This document shows, in pieces, positions 18,587 through 26,842 of a DNA stretch of 64,000 bases. Below the pieces are notes generated by a model. That model worked only from the letters and a program-made list of their open reading frames with translations. It was not told where the DNA came from and did not search any database. Source of the stretch: Spirosoma sordidisoli (GTDB lineage Bacteria; Bacteroidota; Bacteroidia; Cytophagales; Spirosomataceae). The stretch lies in assembly GCF_004138325.1 (NCBI RefSeq), contig NZ_SBLB01000005.1:1-64000 (forward strand), given 5' to 3'. The translations under genes were made by a program, and so were the position numbers. Position 1 is the first letter of the stretch. Every line of letters starts with the position of its first letter.

Positions 18587-18615
18587 AAAAAAACCCTCTT
18601 GGCGAGAGGGTTTTT
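18587..18615 (-). terminator. Intrinsic terminator, symmetric
   Basis: AAAACCCTCT and AGAGGGTTTT pair around a four-base loop with A- and T-runs on both sides, so it can work in both directions. It ends the minus-strand detoxification genes whose last stop is at 18622. Confidence 0.85.
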
Positions 18616-18621
18616 CACGGT

Positions 18622-18918
18622 TTAGTTCAGCGAAAAAAGCGGGATTCGGGCCGCCACCATGTTATGAAACATGAGCTCGGTAATCATAGGAGTCATGTAC
18701 TTGACGAGCGGAAATTCGGAGATTGATTCCATCACTTCCAGCTCGGAGTCGGCCTTAAAAATGCACCAGAGTTTTTGGCGATCGACCGAGAGCGAGTAAG
18801 ACAACAGAAAGCCTCGCTCCATTAATTCTTCTACCTTAAGCCGCTGAGCTGGAATCCGGTTTGTAAACTCTTCATCCATAACAGCCGGGAGGTCAAATTC
18901 AACCATATACTGGCTCAT
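18622..18918 (-). CDS. Muconolactone delta-isomerase-like small protein
   Basis: About 98 residues when started at MSQYMVEFDLP; two in-frame ATGs up to 18939 would add seven residues. The pattern matches the muconolactone isomerase/YciI-like ferredoxin fold: a first strand MVEFDLP, RLKVEELMERG, a middle strand KLWCIFKADSELEVMESI and FPLVKYM near 67-73, where the family has LPLFPYM. The enzyme family moves the double bond of muconolactone in the beta-ketoadipate pathway, but many members are of unknown activity. It follows the mhqD-like hydrolase by 43 bases on the same strand, which suggests a joint role in breakdown of ring-cleavage products. Confidence 0.65.
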   Translation of the reverse strand: MSQYMVEFDLPAVMDEEFTNRIPAQRLKVEELMERGFLLSYSLSVDRQKLWCIFKADSELEVMESISEFPLVKYMTPMITELMFHNMVAARIPLFSLN

Positions 18919-18961
18919 AAGCATTGCTGTTAATTGCAAACCGGTTTGTGGGATGGGCCAC

Positions 18962-19594
18962 TTATGCGCCCCCGGTTATAAGCAAATTAACAAAGTTTAG
19001 CTCATCTTCGTTGATCGAGTGCGCAAAATTCGGATACAGCCTGGCCGTGACAGACGCCCCCATCTCCGAAAAAACACGTTCGCTTTCGAGCACCCGCTCT
19101 TTCGGAACGTGCGAATCGGTATCGCTGCAACCCAGAAAAACGGGCGTATTGCCAAACGATCCTTCGTACTGCCGGGGCGTGCCGTCGGGGCCGATCAGCC
19201 CACCGCTCAGACCAAAAATACCTCCGTATTCGGTCGCGTTTCGGGCAACATATTCCAGCATGAGACAAGCCCCCTGGGAGAAGCCAAACCAGTAAATCTG
19301 CGGAAGCTTGAAATTGAAATCAGACTGAAGCCGGGCACGCAAACTTGTCAGCACATCGAGCGCCGACGACAGGTAAGGTTCGTTCTCCGACATAGGCCGC
19401 AGGAAGGAGTACGGGTACCAGGTGCGGCCGTTAGCCTCGGGCGCAACGAACGCAAAATCATCGGCCTTGATGTACTCCGACAACGACAGTATATCCCGCG
19501 CTGAGCCGCCCCGACCGTGTACCATGATCATCACTTTGCTGGCTTCTTCAAGCGGCTTACCAGCCGTCACTATATTATTCGGGTTGTGTATCAT
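18962..19594 (-). CDS. Alpha/beta hydrolase of the carboxylesterase/MhqD type
   Basis: A 210-residue cytoplasmic hydrolase with a complete catalytic triad: the nucleophile Ser in GFSQGA near 114-119, Asp in GCSDTDSHVP near 164-173 and His in NFAHSI near 193-198. MVHGRGGSA near 24-32 forms the oxyanion region. The length and motifs fit the phospholipase/carboxylesterase family that includes Bacillus MhqD. In B. subtilis mhqD and the dioxygenase mhqO are linked and induced by quinones; the same pairing here (the dioxygenase gene lies 69 bases upstream) supports a role in detoxifying quinone or catechol-type compounds. That role is inference from context. Confidence 0.8.
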   Translation of the reverse strand: MIHNPNNIVTAGKPLEEASKVMIMVHGRGGSARDILSLSEYIKADDFAFVAPEANGRTWYPYSFLRPMSENEPYLSSALDVLTSLRARLQSDFNFKLPQIYWFGFSQGACLMLEYVARNATEYGGIFGLSGGLIGPDGTPRQYEGSFGNTPVFLGCSDTDSHVPKERVLESERVFSEMGASVTARLYPNFAHSINEDELNFVNLLITGGA

Positions 19595-19614
19595 AAAGAA
19601 ACCTGTTTAGGGGC

Positions 19615-19653
19615 CCGATCACAGCCGCTCATTCGATGAGCGGCTGTGATCGG
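19615..19653 (-). terminator. Strong stem-loop between the hydrolase and dioxygenase genes
   Basis: CCGATCACAGCCGCTCAT and its exact complement form an 18-pair stem with a three-base loop. No U-tract follows in either direction, so it may attenuate or protect the transcript ends instead of ending transcription. Confidence 0.5.
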
Positions 19654-19663
19654 GGTCTGACAT

Positions 19664-20605
19664 TTACCGGACAACAATGGGGGGCAACGCCTGCTCCAGG
19701 GTGGCCCGGCGGGCTTCGTACTGGGCGGGCAGTTTCAGATTTTGACCCAGCTCGGCCAGGGGTTCGTCAACGGTGAAGCCCGGCGGGTTAGTCGCAATCT
19801 CGAACAGGATACCGCCCGGCTCGCGGAAGTAAATGCTGTGAAAGTAATTCCGGTCCAGCACCGTAGTCGGCTGAAAACCGGCCCGCATCAACTCATCGCG
19901 GATAGCCAGCTGGGTCTCGTCCGTATCGGTCGAGAAGGCTACGTGGTGAACCGAACCGGCACCCTGCAACGCCCTGACATCGCCCGGCGAAACCTGCACG
20001 TCGACATAGTTGCCGGGGCCGCCAGTACCGGCTTTGAACCGGAAGCGACCCTGCTCCTCCCCTACCAGCGTATGCTGCATAGTATCGGTCAGCAGTTTGA
20101 TGGTCCGGTCGGGATTCTGCTCGTTTAGCGTAACGGTATGAAAACCGCGAACGGCGTACTCGGCCGGGATGTGTTTATTGTCCCAGCCCGGGCGTTGGTC
20201 TTCGTTGTTGAAAACGAGTTCGATACCCGCTCCGTCGCCATCTTCGAACCGAAGAACGGATTCGGAAAAGCGTTTGTAAGGACCCGCGTACGGAATACTG
20301 CGCTCGTTGAGCCGATCCATCCAGTACTGCAGCGAAGCGGTGGGCACCGAAAACGCGGTATACGTCAGCTGACCTACGCCTTTCCGGCCACGGGGCAGAC
20401 CACCGCCGTAGGGGAAAAACGTCAGAATGGTACCGGGCGATCCGGCTTCGTCCCCGTAATAGAGATGATACACATCAGGCGCATCGAAGTTGACCGTTTT
20501 TTTGATCAGCCGCAGGCCCATGATGTCGGTATAAAAATCAACGTTGCGTTGCGTGTCGCCAGCCAGTGTGGTTACGTGGTGCAGGCCATTGATAAGGGTT
20601 TCCAT
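19664..20605 (-). CDS. Ring-cleaving dioxygenase, VOC (glyoxalase-fold) family, MhqO-like
   Basis: A 313-residue protein of two vicinal-oxygen-chelate modules. The first begins GLHHVTTLAGDTQRNVDFY (near 8-26), the second has RGFHTVTLNE (about 153-162) and VHHVAFSTDTDE near 217-228, and the metal-ligand Glu lies in GGILFEIATNPPGF near 260-273. His and Glu ligands needed for Fe(II) or Mn(II) are present. Family members (MhqO/MhqE, often named PcpA-like) cleave hydroquinones. Together with the hydrolase and isomerase-like genes downstream it forms a small aromatic detoxification unit. No MarR-type regulator such as MhqR is adjacent. Confidence 0.88.
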   Translation of the reverse strand: METLINGLHHVTTLAGDTQRNVDFYTDIMGLRLIKKTVNFDAPDVYHLYYGDEAGSPGTILTFFPYGGGLPRGRKGVGQLTYTAFSVPTASLQYWMDRLNERSIPYAGPYKRFSESVLRFEDGDGAGIELVFNNEDQRPGWDNKHIPAEYAVRGFHTVTLNEQNPDRTIKLLTDTMQHTLVGEEQGRFRFKAGTGGPGNYVDVQVSPGDVRALQGAGSVHHVAFSTDTDETQLAIRDELMRAGFQPTTVLDRNYFHSIYFREPGGILFEIATNPPGFTVDEPLAELGQNLKLPAQYEARRATLEQALPPIVVR

Positions 20606-20692
20606 AGTGCAAAAAGTTATTTGTGAGCGTCTTTGTTCAATACGTGTAGATGTATTTGATGTATATACATTTAATTTTTAAAATTTGTTCAA

Positions 20693-20724
20693 TAAAAAAA
20701 GCCCGACTTGTAAAAGCCGGGCTT
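20693..20724 (-). terminator. Intrinsic terminator of pdhA
   Basis: On the minus strand AGCCCGGCTTTTACAAGTCGGGCT forms a 7-8 pair GC stem followed by seven U and lies 20 bases after the pdhA stop. Confidence 0.85.
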
Positions 20725-20744
20725 CAGATGAAAATCAGTGTGGA

Positions 20745-21806
20745 TTACTCCATGATGAATGGGTAATCTTTCTGAACGTAAACGTCTTTGTAAGCTTCTT
20801 CGGCCGGGGGGTACGGCGACTCTTCGGCAAACTTAACCGACTCATCGACAATACCTTTGATTTTTTGATCGATAGCGGCCAGATCATCTTCCGTTGCCAG
20901 TTTCTGCTCAAGGATACGGCTCTTGACCATTTCGATCGGATCGCGCTGTTTGTACTGTTCTACTTCTTCTTTAGAGCGGTACTTCTGCGGATCGGACATC
21001 GAGTGGCCCCGGTAGCGATAGGTCCGGAACTCGAGGAAGGTAGGTCCTTCTCCCGACCGGGCGCGGTCAGCCGCGCGGCTAACGGCGTCATGAACGGCTT
21101 CAACGTCCATCGCGTCGACCGGTTCAGCGGGCATGTCATACGATTCGCCGAGGGTGTACAGCTCCGTTACGTTCGAGGTGCGGGCTACGGAGGTACCCAT
21201 AGCATAGCCGTTGTTTTCTACCACGAAGATGACGGGTAGTTTCCAGAGCATAGCCATGTTGAACGCTTCGTGCAGTGCTCCCTGCCGAACGGCGCCGTCG
21301 CCCATGAAACAGATGCAGAGGTTAGACGTCTTGTTGTACTTTTCGGCAAAGGCGATACCGGCACCCATCGGCACCTGCGCACCGACGATCCCGTGGCCAC
21401 CCATGAAGTTGACCGATTTATCGAAGATGTGCATCGAGCCGCCTTTTCCTTTCGAAGAGCCTGTTTGTTTGGCAAACAGCTCGGCCATGACGGCCTTTGG
21501 ATCAGAGCCAAGAGCCAGCGGGATACCGTGATCGCGGTAGGCCGTGATCCATTTGTCGTCTTTTGTAAGCGCCGTGTATGAGCCCGACGATCCGGCTTCC
21601 TGCCCAATGTATAAGTGGCAAAAACCCCGGATTTTCTGCTGCCCGTAGAGCTGCCCGGCTTTTTCTTCAAACTTGCGTTGCAGCTGCATAGACTCGTACC
21701 AATACAGGTAACGCTCCTTAGGATGCTGCGTTTTGGCCGGGGCCGGGGCCTTCCCATTCTTGGGCTGACTGGCTGCGGCTGGGTTTTTGTCTTTTACGCT
21801 TGCCAT
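20745..21806 (-). CDS. pdhA: Pyruvate dehydrogenase E1 component, alpha subunit
   Basis: A 353-residue thiamine-diphosphate enzyme subunit that decarboxylates pyruvate in the pyruvate dehydrogenase complex. The TPP motif begins GDGAVRQGALHEAFN near 166-180 and ends with VVENN near 194-198. The phosphorylation-loop region RYRGHSMSDPQKYR is near 262-275. The N-terminal 25 residues are Ala/Pro/Lys-rich and probably disordered. The beta subunit, E2 and E3 genes are not adjacent, a split arrangement common in Cytophagales. It could be read as a branched-chain E1 alpha, but the motif set fits pyruvate better. Confidence 0.92.
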   Translation of the reverse strand: MASVKDKNPAAASQPKNGKAPAPAKTQHPKERYLYWYESMQLQRKFEEKAGQLYGQQKIRGFCHLYIGQEAGSSGSYTALTKDDKWITAYRDHGIPLALGSDPKAVMAELFAKQTGSSKGKGGSMHIFDKSVNFMGGHGIVGAQVPMGAGIAFAEKYNKTSNLCICFMGDGAVRQGALHEAFNMAMLWKLPVIFVVENNGYAMGTSVARTSNVTELYTLGESYDMPAEPVDAMDVEAVHDAVSRAADRARSGEGPTFLEFRTYRYRGHSMSDPQKYRSKEEVEQYKQRDPIEMVKSRILEQKLATEDDLAAIDQKIKGIVDESVKFAEESPYPPAEEAYKDVYVQKDYPFIME

Positions 21807-21882
21807 GAGAAATGAGTTCTATTGGAATGGGCAGACGCAGGTAGCGGCTCACTCTGGGTTTATTAACCTAACAAAGCGACCG

Positions 21883-21890
21883 TATCTTTG
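21883..21890 (+). promoter_or_regulatory. -7 promoter element upstream of recF
   Basis: TATCTTTG matches the Bacteroidota -7 consensus TAnnTTTG, 83 bases before the recF ATG. No perfect TTG is found at the -33 spacing. Confidence 0.5.
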
Positions 21891-21972
21891 TTGCCAATAT
21901 CGACGGCTTACAGTTATGCGTTAAACCGACAATTGACCGCGAAATTACGCATTCCCTCGTTATACACCACCT

Positions 21973-23073
21973 ATGCACCTCGAAAAGCTGAGCCTGACCA
22001 ATTTTAAGAATTATGAAGACGGGCGATATGCGTTTGGGCGGCAGGTAAACGTAATTGTTGGGCCGAACGGCAGCGGAAAAACGAATCTGCTCGATGCGGT
22101 CTATTTTCTGTCGCTGAGCAAAAGTGCCTTCCAGAATCAGGACGCTTTTAGTATCCTGCACGGGGCCGACTATTTCATTATCGACGGGGTTTTCCAGGAA
22201 ACCGAACATCACCACGCCCAGATCACGATCAGTTTGCAACGCGGCCAGCGAAAGGTAGTCATGGCCGACAAAAAGCCTTATGAACGAATCAGTGACCACA
22301 TCGGCCGTTTTCCGGTCGTTCTAATTGCGCCGAACGATACCGACCTGGTGCGCGAACACTCCGAAGATCGGCGCCATTTTTTCGACGGGGTTCTGTCGCA
22401 GCTCGACGCCGATTACCTGCAGGATTACCTGACCTACCAGCACGTACTCAAACAGCGCAACAGCCTGCTCAAACTGTTTGCCGAACGGAATCAGGTCGAC
22501 AACGACATGCTGGATACGTATGACGAACCGCTGCTTGTTATCGGTCAGCGGATTCATGACCGGCGGCAGCAGTTTATAGCCGAGTACCTCCCCTTTTTCC
22601 AGTCGCATTATGCCTACCTCAGCAACGAGCGCGAAGTGGTCAATATCGTCTACGAATCGGAGGTGAGCAATCCGGGCTTTGCCGAGGAGTTTCGCCACTT
22701 TCGACGGCGCGATACGGTGCTGCAACGGACTACAATGGGCGTCCATAAAGATGACTATAACTTCCTGATCGGCGAGGTACCGCTGAAAAAGTTCGGTTCG
22801 CAGGGGCAGCAGAAGACCTTCGTGATTGCGCTGAAACTGGCTCAGTTCGACTGGCTCGAATCGGTCAAAAACATCAAGCCTATCCTGCTGCTGGATGATA
22901 TTTTCGACAAACTCGACGACCAGCGCATCGGCAAACTGATTGCCCGGATGGACGAAGGTGCGTTTGGTCAGATCTTCGTTACCGACGCCCGCGCCGAACG
23001 AACCCGCGATTTATTAAGTGAGGTAAAGGCCGAGGTCCGGTTCTTCGAAACAGGCGACACCAGCCCACTCTGA
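21973..23073 (+). CDS. recF: DNA replication and repair protein RecF
   Basis: A 366-residue SMC-like ATPase that loads RecA at gaps with RecO and RecR. Walker A GPNGSGKT is at 30-37, the ABC signature SQGQQKT near 276-282 and Walker B ILLLDDIFDKLD near 308-319. The N-terminus LEKLSLTNFKNYE is the family standard. dnaN and gyrB, its partners in many genomes, are not next to it; the nearest upstream gene, pdhA, is divergent. The gap to the next gene (198 bases) holds nothing I can name. Confidence 0.96.
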   Translation: MHLEKLSLTNFKNYEDGRYAFGRQVNVIVGPNGSGKTNLLDAVYFLSLSKSAFQNQDAFSILHGADYFIIDGVFQETEHHHAQITISLQRGQRKVVMADKKPYERISDHIGRFPVVLIAPNDTDLVREHSEDRRHFFDGVLSQLDADYLQDYLTYQHVLKQRNSLLKLFAERNQVDNDMLDTYDEPLLVIGQRIHDRRQQFIAEYLPFFQSHYAYLSNEREVVNIVYESEVSNPGFAEEFRHFRRRDTVLQRTTMGVHKDDYNFLIGEVPLKKFGSQGQQKTFVIALKLAQFDWLESVKNIKPILLLDDIFDKLDDQRIGKLIARMDEGAFGQIFVTDARAERTRDLLSEVKAEVRFFETGDTSPL

Positions 23074-23271
23074 TACTTCTCCCCACCGGCTACCCTGCTG
23101 CTGACTCTGGCAGAACAGACCGATAGTAAGTTGGTCTGAAACCCTCCTTTTACCCTACGCAGTCTGGCTGCATCGATCCCGAAGCGGAGTTGCGATGCGG
23201 TGGCAGGCAATGCCTTGTTATTGCCGGGCCAGCCAGCTGCGTGTAGCCTAAACCCGTAATTATTACTTTTC

Positions 23272-24642
23272 ATGAAAAGAGCCCTTACTCTTATTGTCGT
23301 ACTGTTGGTTAGCGGGCTGGCCTTTGGTCAGCAACCCTTCTCGGGTGGACCGCTCAGGGTGTCGGAGAACCGGCGTTACCTGGTCCATGCGGATGGTAAA
23401 CCGTTCTTTTACCTGGGCGATACCGCCTGGGAGTTGTTTCACCGGCTTAACCGCGCCGAAGCGGACCAGTACCTGAAACGCCGGGCCGAGCAGGGCTTTA
23501 CCGTCGTTCAGGCCGTTGCGCTGGCTGAGCTGGACGGTCTGGATACGCCCAATGCCAACGGTGATAAGCCACTTCTTAACAACGACCCTACCAAGCCAAA
23601 CGAAGCGTACTTTAAACACGTTGACTACATTATCGACAAAGCCGCCGAGTACGGTATTGTTATTGGCCTTCTGCCTACCTGGGGCGACAAACTCTTTAAA
23701 AGCAGTTGGGGTAAAGGACCCGAAATCTTTACGGTCGGCAACGCCAGAACCTACGGGCAGTGGATTGGCAACCGGTACAAAAACCGGCCAAACATCATCT
23801 GGATCATAGGGGGCGACCGCAACCCCCGACCCAACTCGCAGGATGTGGCGGTCTGGCAGGCCATGGCCGGCGGTATCGAAACTGGGGTCGGTGGGGCCGA
23901 CAAAGCCCTAATCAGCTACCACCCGCAGCCGAACGGACTGAAAGGCGGAGCCATCGAATGGTTCAGCAACGACGCCTGGCTGGATGTCAACATGCACCAG
24001 AACGGACACTGCCGCGACACGCCCATGTACGATCACATCAGCGTGTCGTACAACAAAACCCCCATTCGGCCCACGATGGACGCCGAACCCATCTACGAAG
24101 ATCATCCGGTCTGTTTCAACGCCAAAGACCTCGGTTTGTCCAACGCCTACGACGTCCGGAAATACGCTTACCTCGATTTGTTTGCCGGGGCCCACGGCCA
24201 TACGTACGGTTGCCACGATATCTGGCAGATGTACGCGCCGGGGCGGGAGTCGGTCAACGGAGCGCGTATGCCCTGGTCAGAGGCCCTCGAACTGCCCGCT
24301 GCCAACCAGATGAAATTTGTCCGGCAGCTGATGGAGTCGCGGCCAATGCTGGAGCGCGTGCCCGATCAGTCGCTGATTGTCGAGAATAACTACCCGCCTG
24401 CCGAGCGGATACAGGCCACGCGGGGCCGGACTTATGCATTCGTGTATACCGCAGCCGGAAAACCAGTTACGGTCAACCTGGGCAAAATCAGCGGCTCGAA
24501 GGTGAAAACGGCTTGGCTGAACCCGCGCACCGGTGAAACAAAAGAGCACAGTACCCTAGCCAACACGGGCCAGCAATCGTTTACACCCCCCACCTCCGGC
24601 TACGGCCAGGACTGGGTGCTGGTGCTCGACGGGGTGCAGTAA
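23272..24642 (+). CDS. Secreted glycoside hydrolase, DUF4038/GH140-type (apiosidase-like)
   Basis: A 456-residue protein with a clear signal peptide (MKRALTLIVVLLVSGLAFGQ). The TIM-barrel domain starts at LRVSENRRYLVHADGKPFF near 23-41 and has FYLGDTAWELFHRLNR and the WIIGGDRNPRPNS motif near 181-193, typical of the DUF4038 family. The last 85 residues (from VENNYPPAERIQATRG) resemble the putative collagen-binding domain found at the end of these enzymes. The characterised member, GH140, removes apiose from rhamnogalacturonan II; the true substrate here is not known. It stands alone with no SusCD pair. Confidence 0.82.
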   Translation: MKRALTLIVVLLVSGLAFGQQPFSGGPLRVSENRRYLVHADGKPFFYLGDTAWELFHRLNRAEADQYLKRRAEQGFTVVQAVALAELDGLDTPNANGDKPLLNNDPTKPNEAYFKHVDYIIDKAAEYGIVIGLLPTWGDKLFKSSWGKGPEIFTVGNARTYGQWIGNRYKNRPNIIWIIGGDRNPRPNSQDVAVWQAMAGGIETGVGGADKALISYHPQPNGLKGGAIEWFSNDAWLDVNMHQNGHCRDTPMYDHISVSYNKTPIRPTMDAEPIYEDHPVCFNAKDLGLSNAYDVRKYAYLDLFAGAHGHTYGCHDIWQMYAPGRESVNGARMPWSEALELPAANQMKFVRQLMESRPMLERVPDQSLIVENNYPPAERIQATRGRTYAFVYTAAGKPVTVNLGKISGSKVKTAWLNPRTGETKEHSTLANTGQQSFTPPTSGYGQDWVLVLDGVQ

Positions 24643-24662
24643 GTCAGTCAAGGTAAGCCACT

Positions 24663-24697
24663 AACGCCCGGCGAAATTTCGGTTTCGTCGGGCGTTT
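24663..24697 (+). terminator. Terminator after the GH140-type gene
   Basis: AACGCCCGGCGAAA and TTTCGTCGGGCGTT pair almost fully, with a six-base loop and a TTT tail, 20 bases after the stop codon. Confidence 0.65.
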
Positions 24698-24753
24698 ACG
24701 TTGGTTCGCACGCGTATTTTGGCCGTTCATCATTTTATCTAAAAATATATAAT

Positions 24754-24781
24754 GGAAACTCCGAACCTTTGCGGAGTTTCC
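24754..24781. promoter_or_regulatory. Candidate TetR operator over the efflux operon promoter
   Basis: GGAAACTCCG and CGGAGTTTCC are a perfect 10-base inverted repeat with an 8-base spacer, AACCTTTG, which itself resembles the -7 promoter element TAnnTTTG. It lies 32 bases before the TetR-family start at 24813. A dyad covering the promoter is what autorepression by the TetR protein would need. The dyad is seen; the binding is inferred. Confidence 0.6.
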
Positions 24782-24812
24782 GCGGTTTTACCCGATAAAG
24801 TACAATTCCAAT

Positions 24813-25472
24813 ATGAAGGAACGGATTTTATCGGAGGCAGAACGGCTATTCTGGCGATACGGCGTGCGCTCGGTAACAATGGACGACATTGCCCGGCAGC
24901 TGGGTATCTCCAAAAAGACGATCTATCAGCATTTCAGTGATAAAGAGCAGATTCTGTACCAGGTTATTCAGGACAAAATCAGTACCGACGTTACGGAAAT
25001 GCAGTGCGTAGTCTCAGAAACTAGCAATCCGATAGAAGAAATGTTGATTGTGCTGGAAATGATGCAGAAACACCAGGATCAGCTTAGTCCTAATCTGGTG
25101 ATGGACGTAAAGCGTCATTACCCGCAGGCGTTTACGCTGTTCCGTGAGCACATGGATCGGCATATATTGAAATCGCTTCTTGAAAATATACAAAAAGGAA
25201 TTTCGCTCGGTTTATACCGGCCCGATATCAATCCGGCTATTCTGGCCCGGATGCGGGTTGAGCAAATCGAGCTGGCGTTCAACAACGATTTTTTTCCAAC
25301 CAGTGAGTATTCCATGATCGATGTGCAGCGGGAGCTGATCCATCACTTCGTCAGGGGGATGCTTACCGAACAGGGCTTCACCATCTACAATCAGTATGTC
25401 AATTTATACAATCATGACGTTCAGGAAAACAAGGCGGATACTAGCGGTCTGGCTACTCTCTCTGCTGAGTAG
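24813..25472 (+). CDS. TetR/AcrR-family transcriptional regulator
   Basis: A 219-residue regulator. The N-terminal helix-turn-helix (residues 1-50) has GVRSVTMDDIARQLGISKKT and IYQHFSDKEQIL, the standard TetR pattern; the rest is the ligand-binding helical domain. It is the first gene of an efflux operon with TolC, adaptor and RND pump genes and overlaps the TolC gene by 59 bases, so translation is probably coupled. It likely represses this operon through the dyad at 24754-24781. The inducer is unknown. Confidence 0.9.
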   Translation: MKERILSEAERLFWRYGVRSVTMDDIARQLGISKKTIYQHFSDKEQILYQVIQDKISTDVTEMQCVVSETSNPIEEMLIVLEMMQKHQDQLSPNLVMDVKRHYPQAFTLFREHMDRHILKSLLENIQKGISLGLYRPDINPAILARMRVEQIELAFNNDFFPTSEYSMIDVQRELIHHFVRGMLTEQGFTIYNQYVNLYNHDVQENKADTSGLATLSAE

Positions 25473-26823
25473 TACCAGCCTGTTATGGGCCCAACAGCCC
25501 CAGCGACAGGAATTTTCGCTACAGGAAGCCATTCAGTTTGCCACCTCGGCCAACATCAATGTGCAAACGTCGCGTCTGGATGCCGCGTCTGCCGAAGCCC
25601 GGATCAAAGAAGTAAAATCGACCACGTTGCCGCAGGTCAGCCTGGGTAGCCTGTTGACCTACAACGCCATTATCCAGCGCTTTATCTTACCGGCGGGTGG
25701 TTTTGGGGGACCCTCGTCGACAACGGCCGGCAGTGGTACCCAACCCGATAATGCAGCCGTAACGGCCATCCCGTTCGGGGTAAACTTTCAGGGCAACGTA
25801 CAGGCAACGGTCAACCAGCTGCTGTTCGATGCCTCGTATAAAATTGGTCTGAAAGCAGCGGCTACCCTCCGGGAGCTGAGCCAGAAAAACGTGACGGCCT
25901 CCAAAATCAACGTGGCCGAGCAGGTGGCTAAAGCTTATTATAACGTACTGGTCAGCGAAGAGCGGATCAAACTGCTCGATTACAACATCAGCCGGATCGA
26001 CTCGCTATACAAGGAAACGCAGGCCCTCAATAGGCAGGGATTCGTGGAAAAGATCGACGTCGACCGTCTGGAAGTGCAGTCGAATAACCTGAAAGCCGAG
26101 CGGCAGAATGTTCAGAACCTGATCGGGCTGAGCTATTACCTGCTCAAATTTCAGATGGGCCTGGGTACGAACGACGTGGTGGTGCTGACCGACAAAATTC
26201 AGGACCTCAACCCCGACCAGCTCGAACGGTCGGTTGCGTTTACGCCGGAGTTCGACTACAGCCAGCGGGTCGAATTCTCGGTGCTGCAAAGTCAGATCAC
26301 GCTGGCCGACCTCGATTACCAGAGCATTGCCAAGCAGTATTTTCCGCGGGTGGTGGCGTCGGCGACGTATGGTCACAACAACGGTCGGAATAACCTGGGC
26401 GATTTTTTTACAACGACCTGGTTCAACTCGGCGGCTATCAACCTGCAGATTCAGGTGCCGGTATTTGACGGATTTCAGAAACGCTACGCAGCCCAGCAGA
26501 GGAAGATCGCCCTCGATAAGGCCCGCCTGGGGAGCAACCTGCTGAAAAACTCGATCGACCTGCAGATCCGGCAGTCGCAGATTACGATTCAGAACAGCCT
26601 GCAGACCCTGCGGACGCAGAAACGGAACCTCGATCTGGCCCAGGAAATTCTGCGCGTTACCCGAATCAAGTACAAAGAAGGCGTTGGGTCGAATATTGAG
26701 GTGCTGAACGCTGAATCGTCATCGCGCGAAGCGCAGACCAACTACTTCGCATCGCTGCTGGATTTCATGCTGGCCAAAGTTGACTACGACAAAGCAACGG
26801 GTAAGCTGTATACAGGCAATTAA
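25414..26823 (+). CDS. TolC-family outer membrane efflux protein
   Basis: About 469 residues when started at MTFRKTRRILAVW, which gives a clean signal peptide ending near LLWAQ; an ATG six codons upstream (25396) is the alternative. Two repeated OEP halves follow, with FSLQEAIQFATSANINV near 35-51 and long heptad-rich helices; GVGSNIEVLNAESSSREAQTNY near 427-447 is the conserved end of the second helix pair. It forms the outer-membrane duct of the RND pump encoded downstream. It overlaps the TetR gene and ends 19 bases before the adaptor start. Confidence 0.93.
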   Translation: MTFRKTRRILAVWLLSLLSSTSLLWAQQPQRQEFSLQEAIQFATSANINVQTSRLDAASAEARIKEVKSTTLPQVSLGSLLTYNAIIQRFILPAGGFGGPSSTTAGSGTQPDNAAVTAIPFGVNFQGNVQATVNQLLFDASYKIGLKAAATLRELSQKNVTASKINVAEQVAKAYYNVLVSEERIKLLDYNISRIDSLYKETQALNRQGFVEKIDVDRLEVQSNNLKAERQNVQNLIGLSYYLLKFQMGLGTNDVVVLTDKIQDLNPDQLERSVAFTPEFDYSQRVEFSVLQSQITLADLDYQSIAKQYFPRVVASATYGHNNGRNNLGDFFTTTWFNSAAINLQIQVPVFDGFQKRYAAQQRKIALDKARLGSNLLKNSIDLQIRQSQITIQNSLQTLRTQKRNLDLAQEILRVTRIKYKEGVGSNIEVLNAESSSREAQTNYFASLLDFMLAKVDYDKATGKLYTGN

Positions 26824-26842
26824 AGACAAACAACACCGAATC

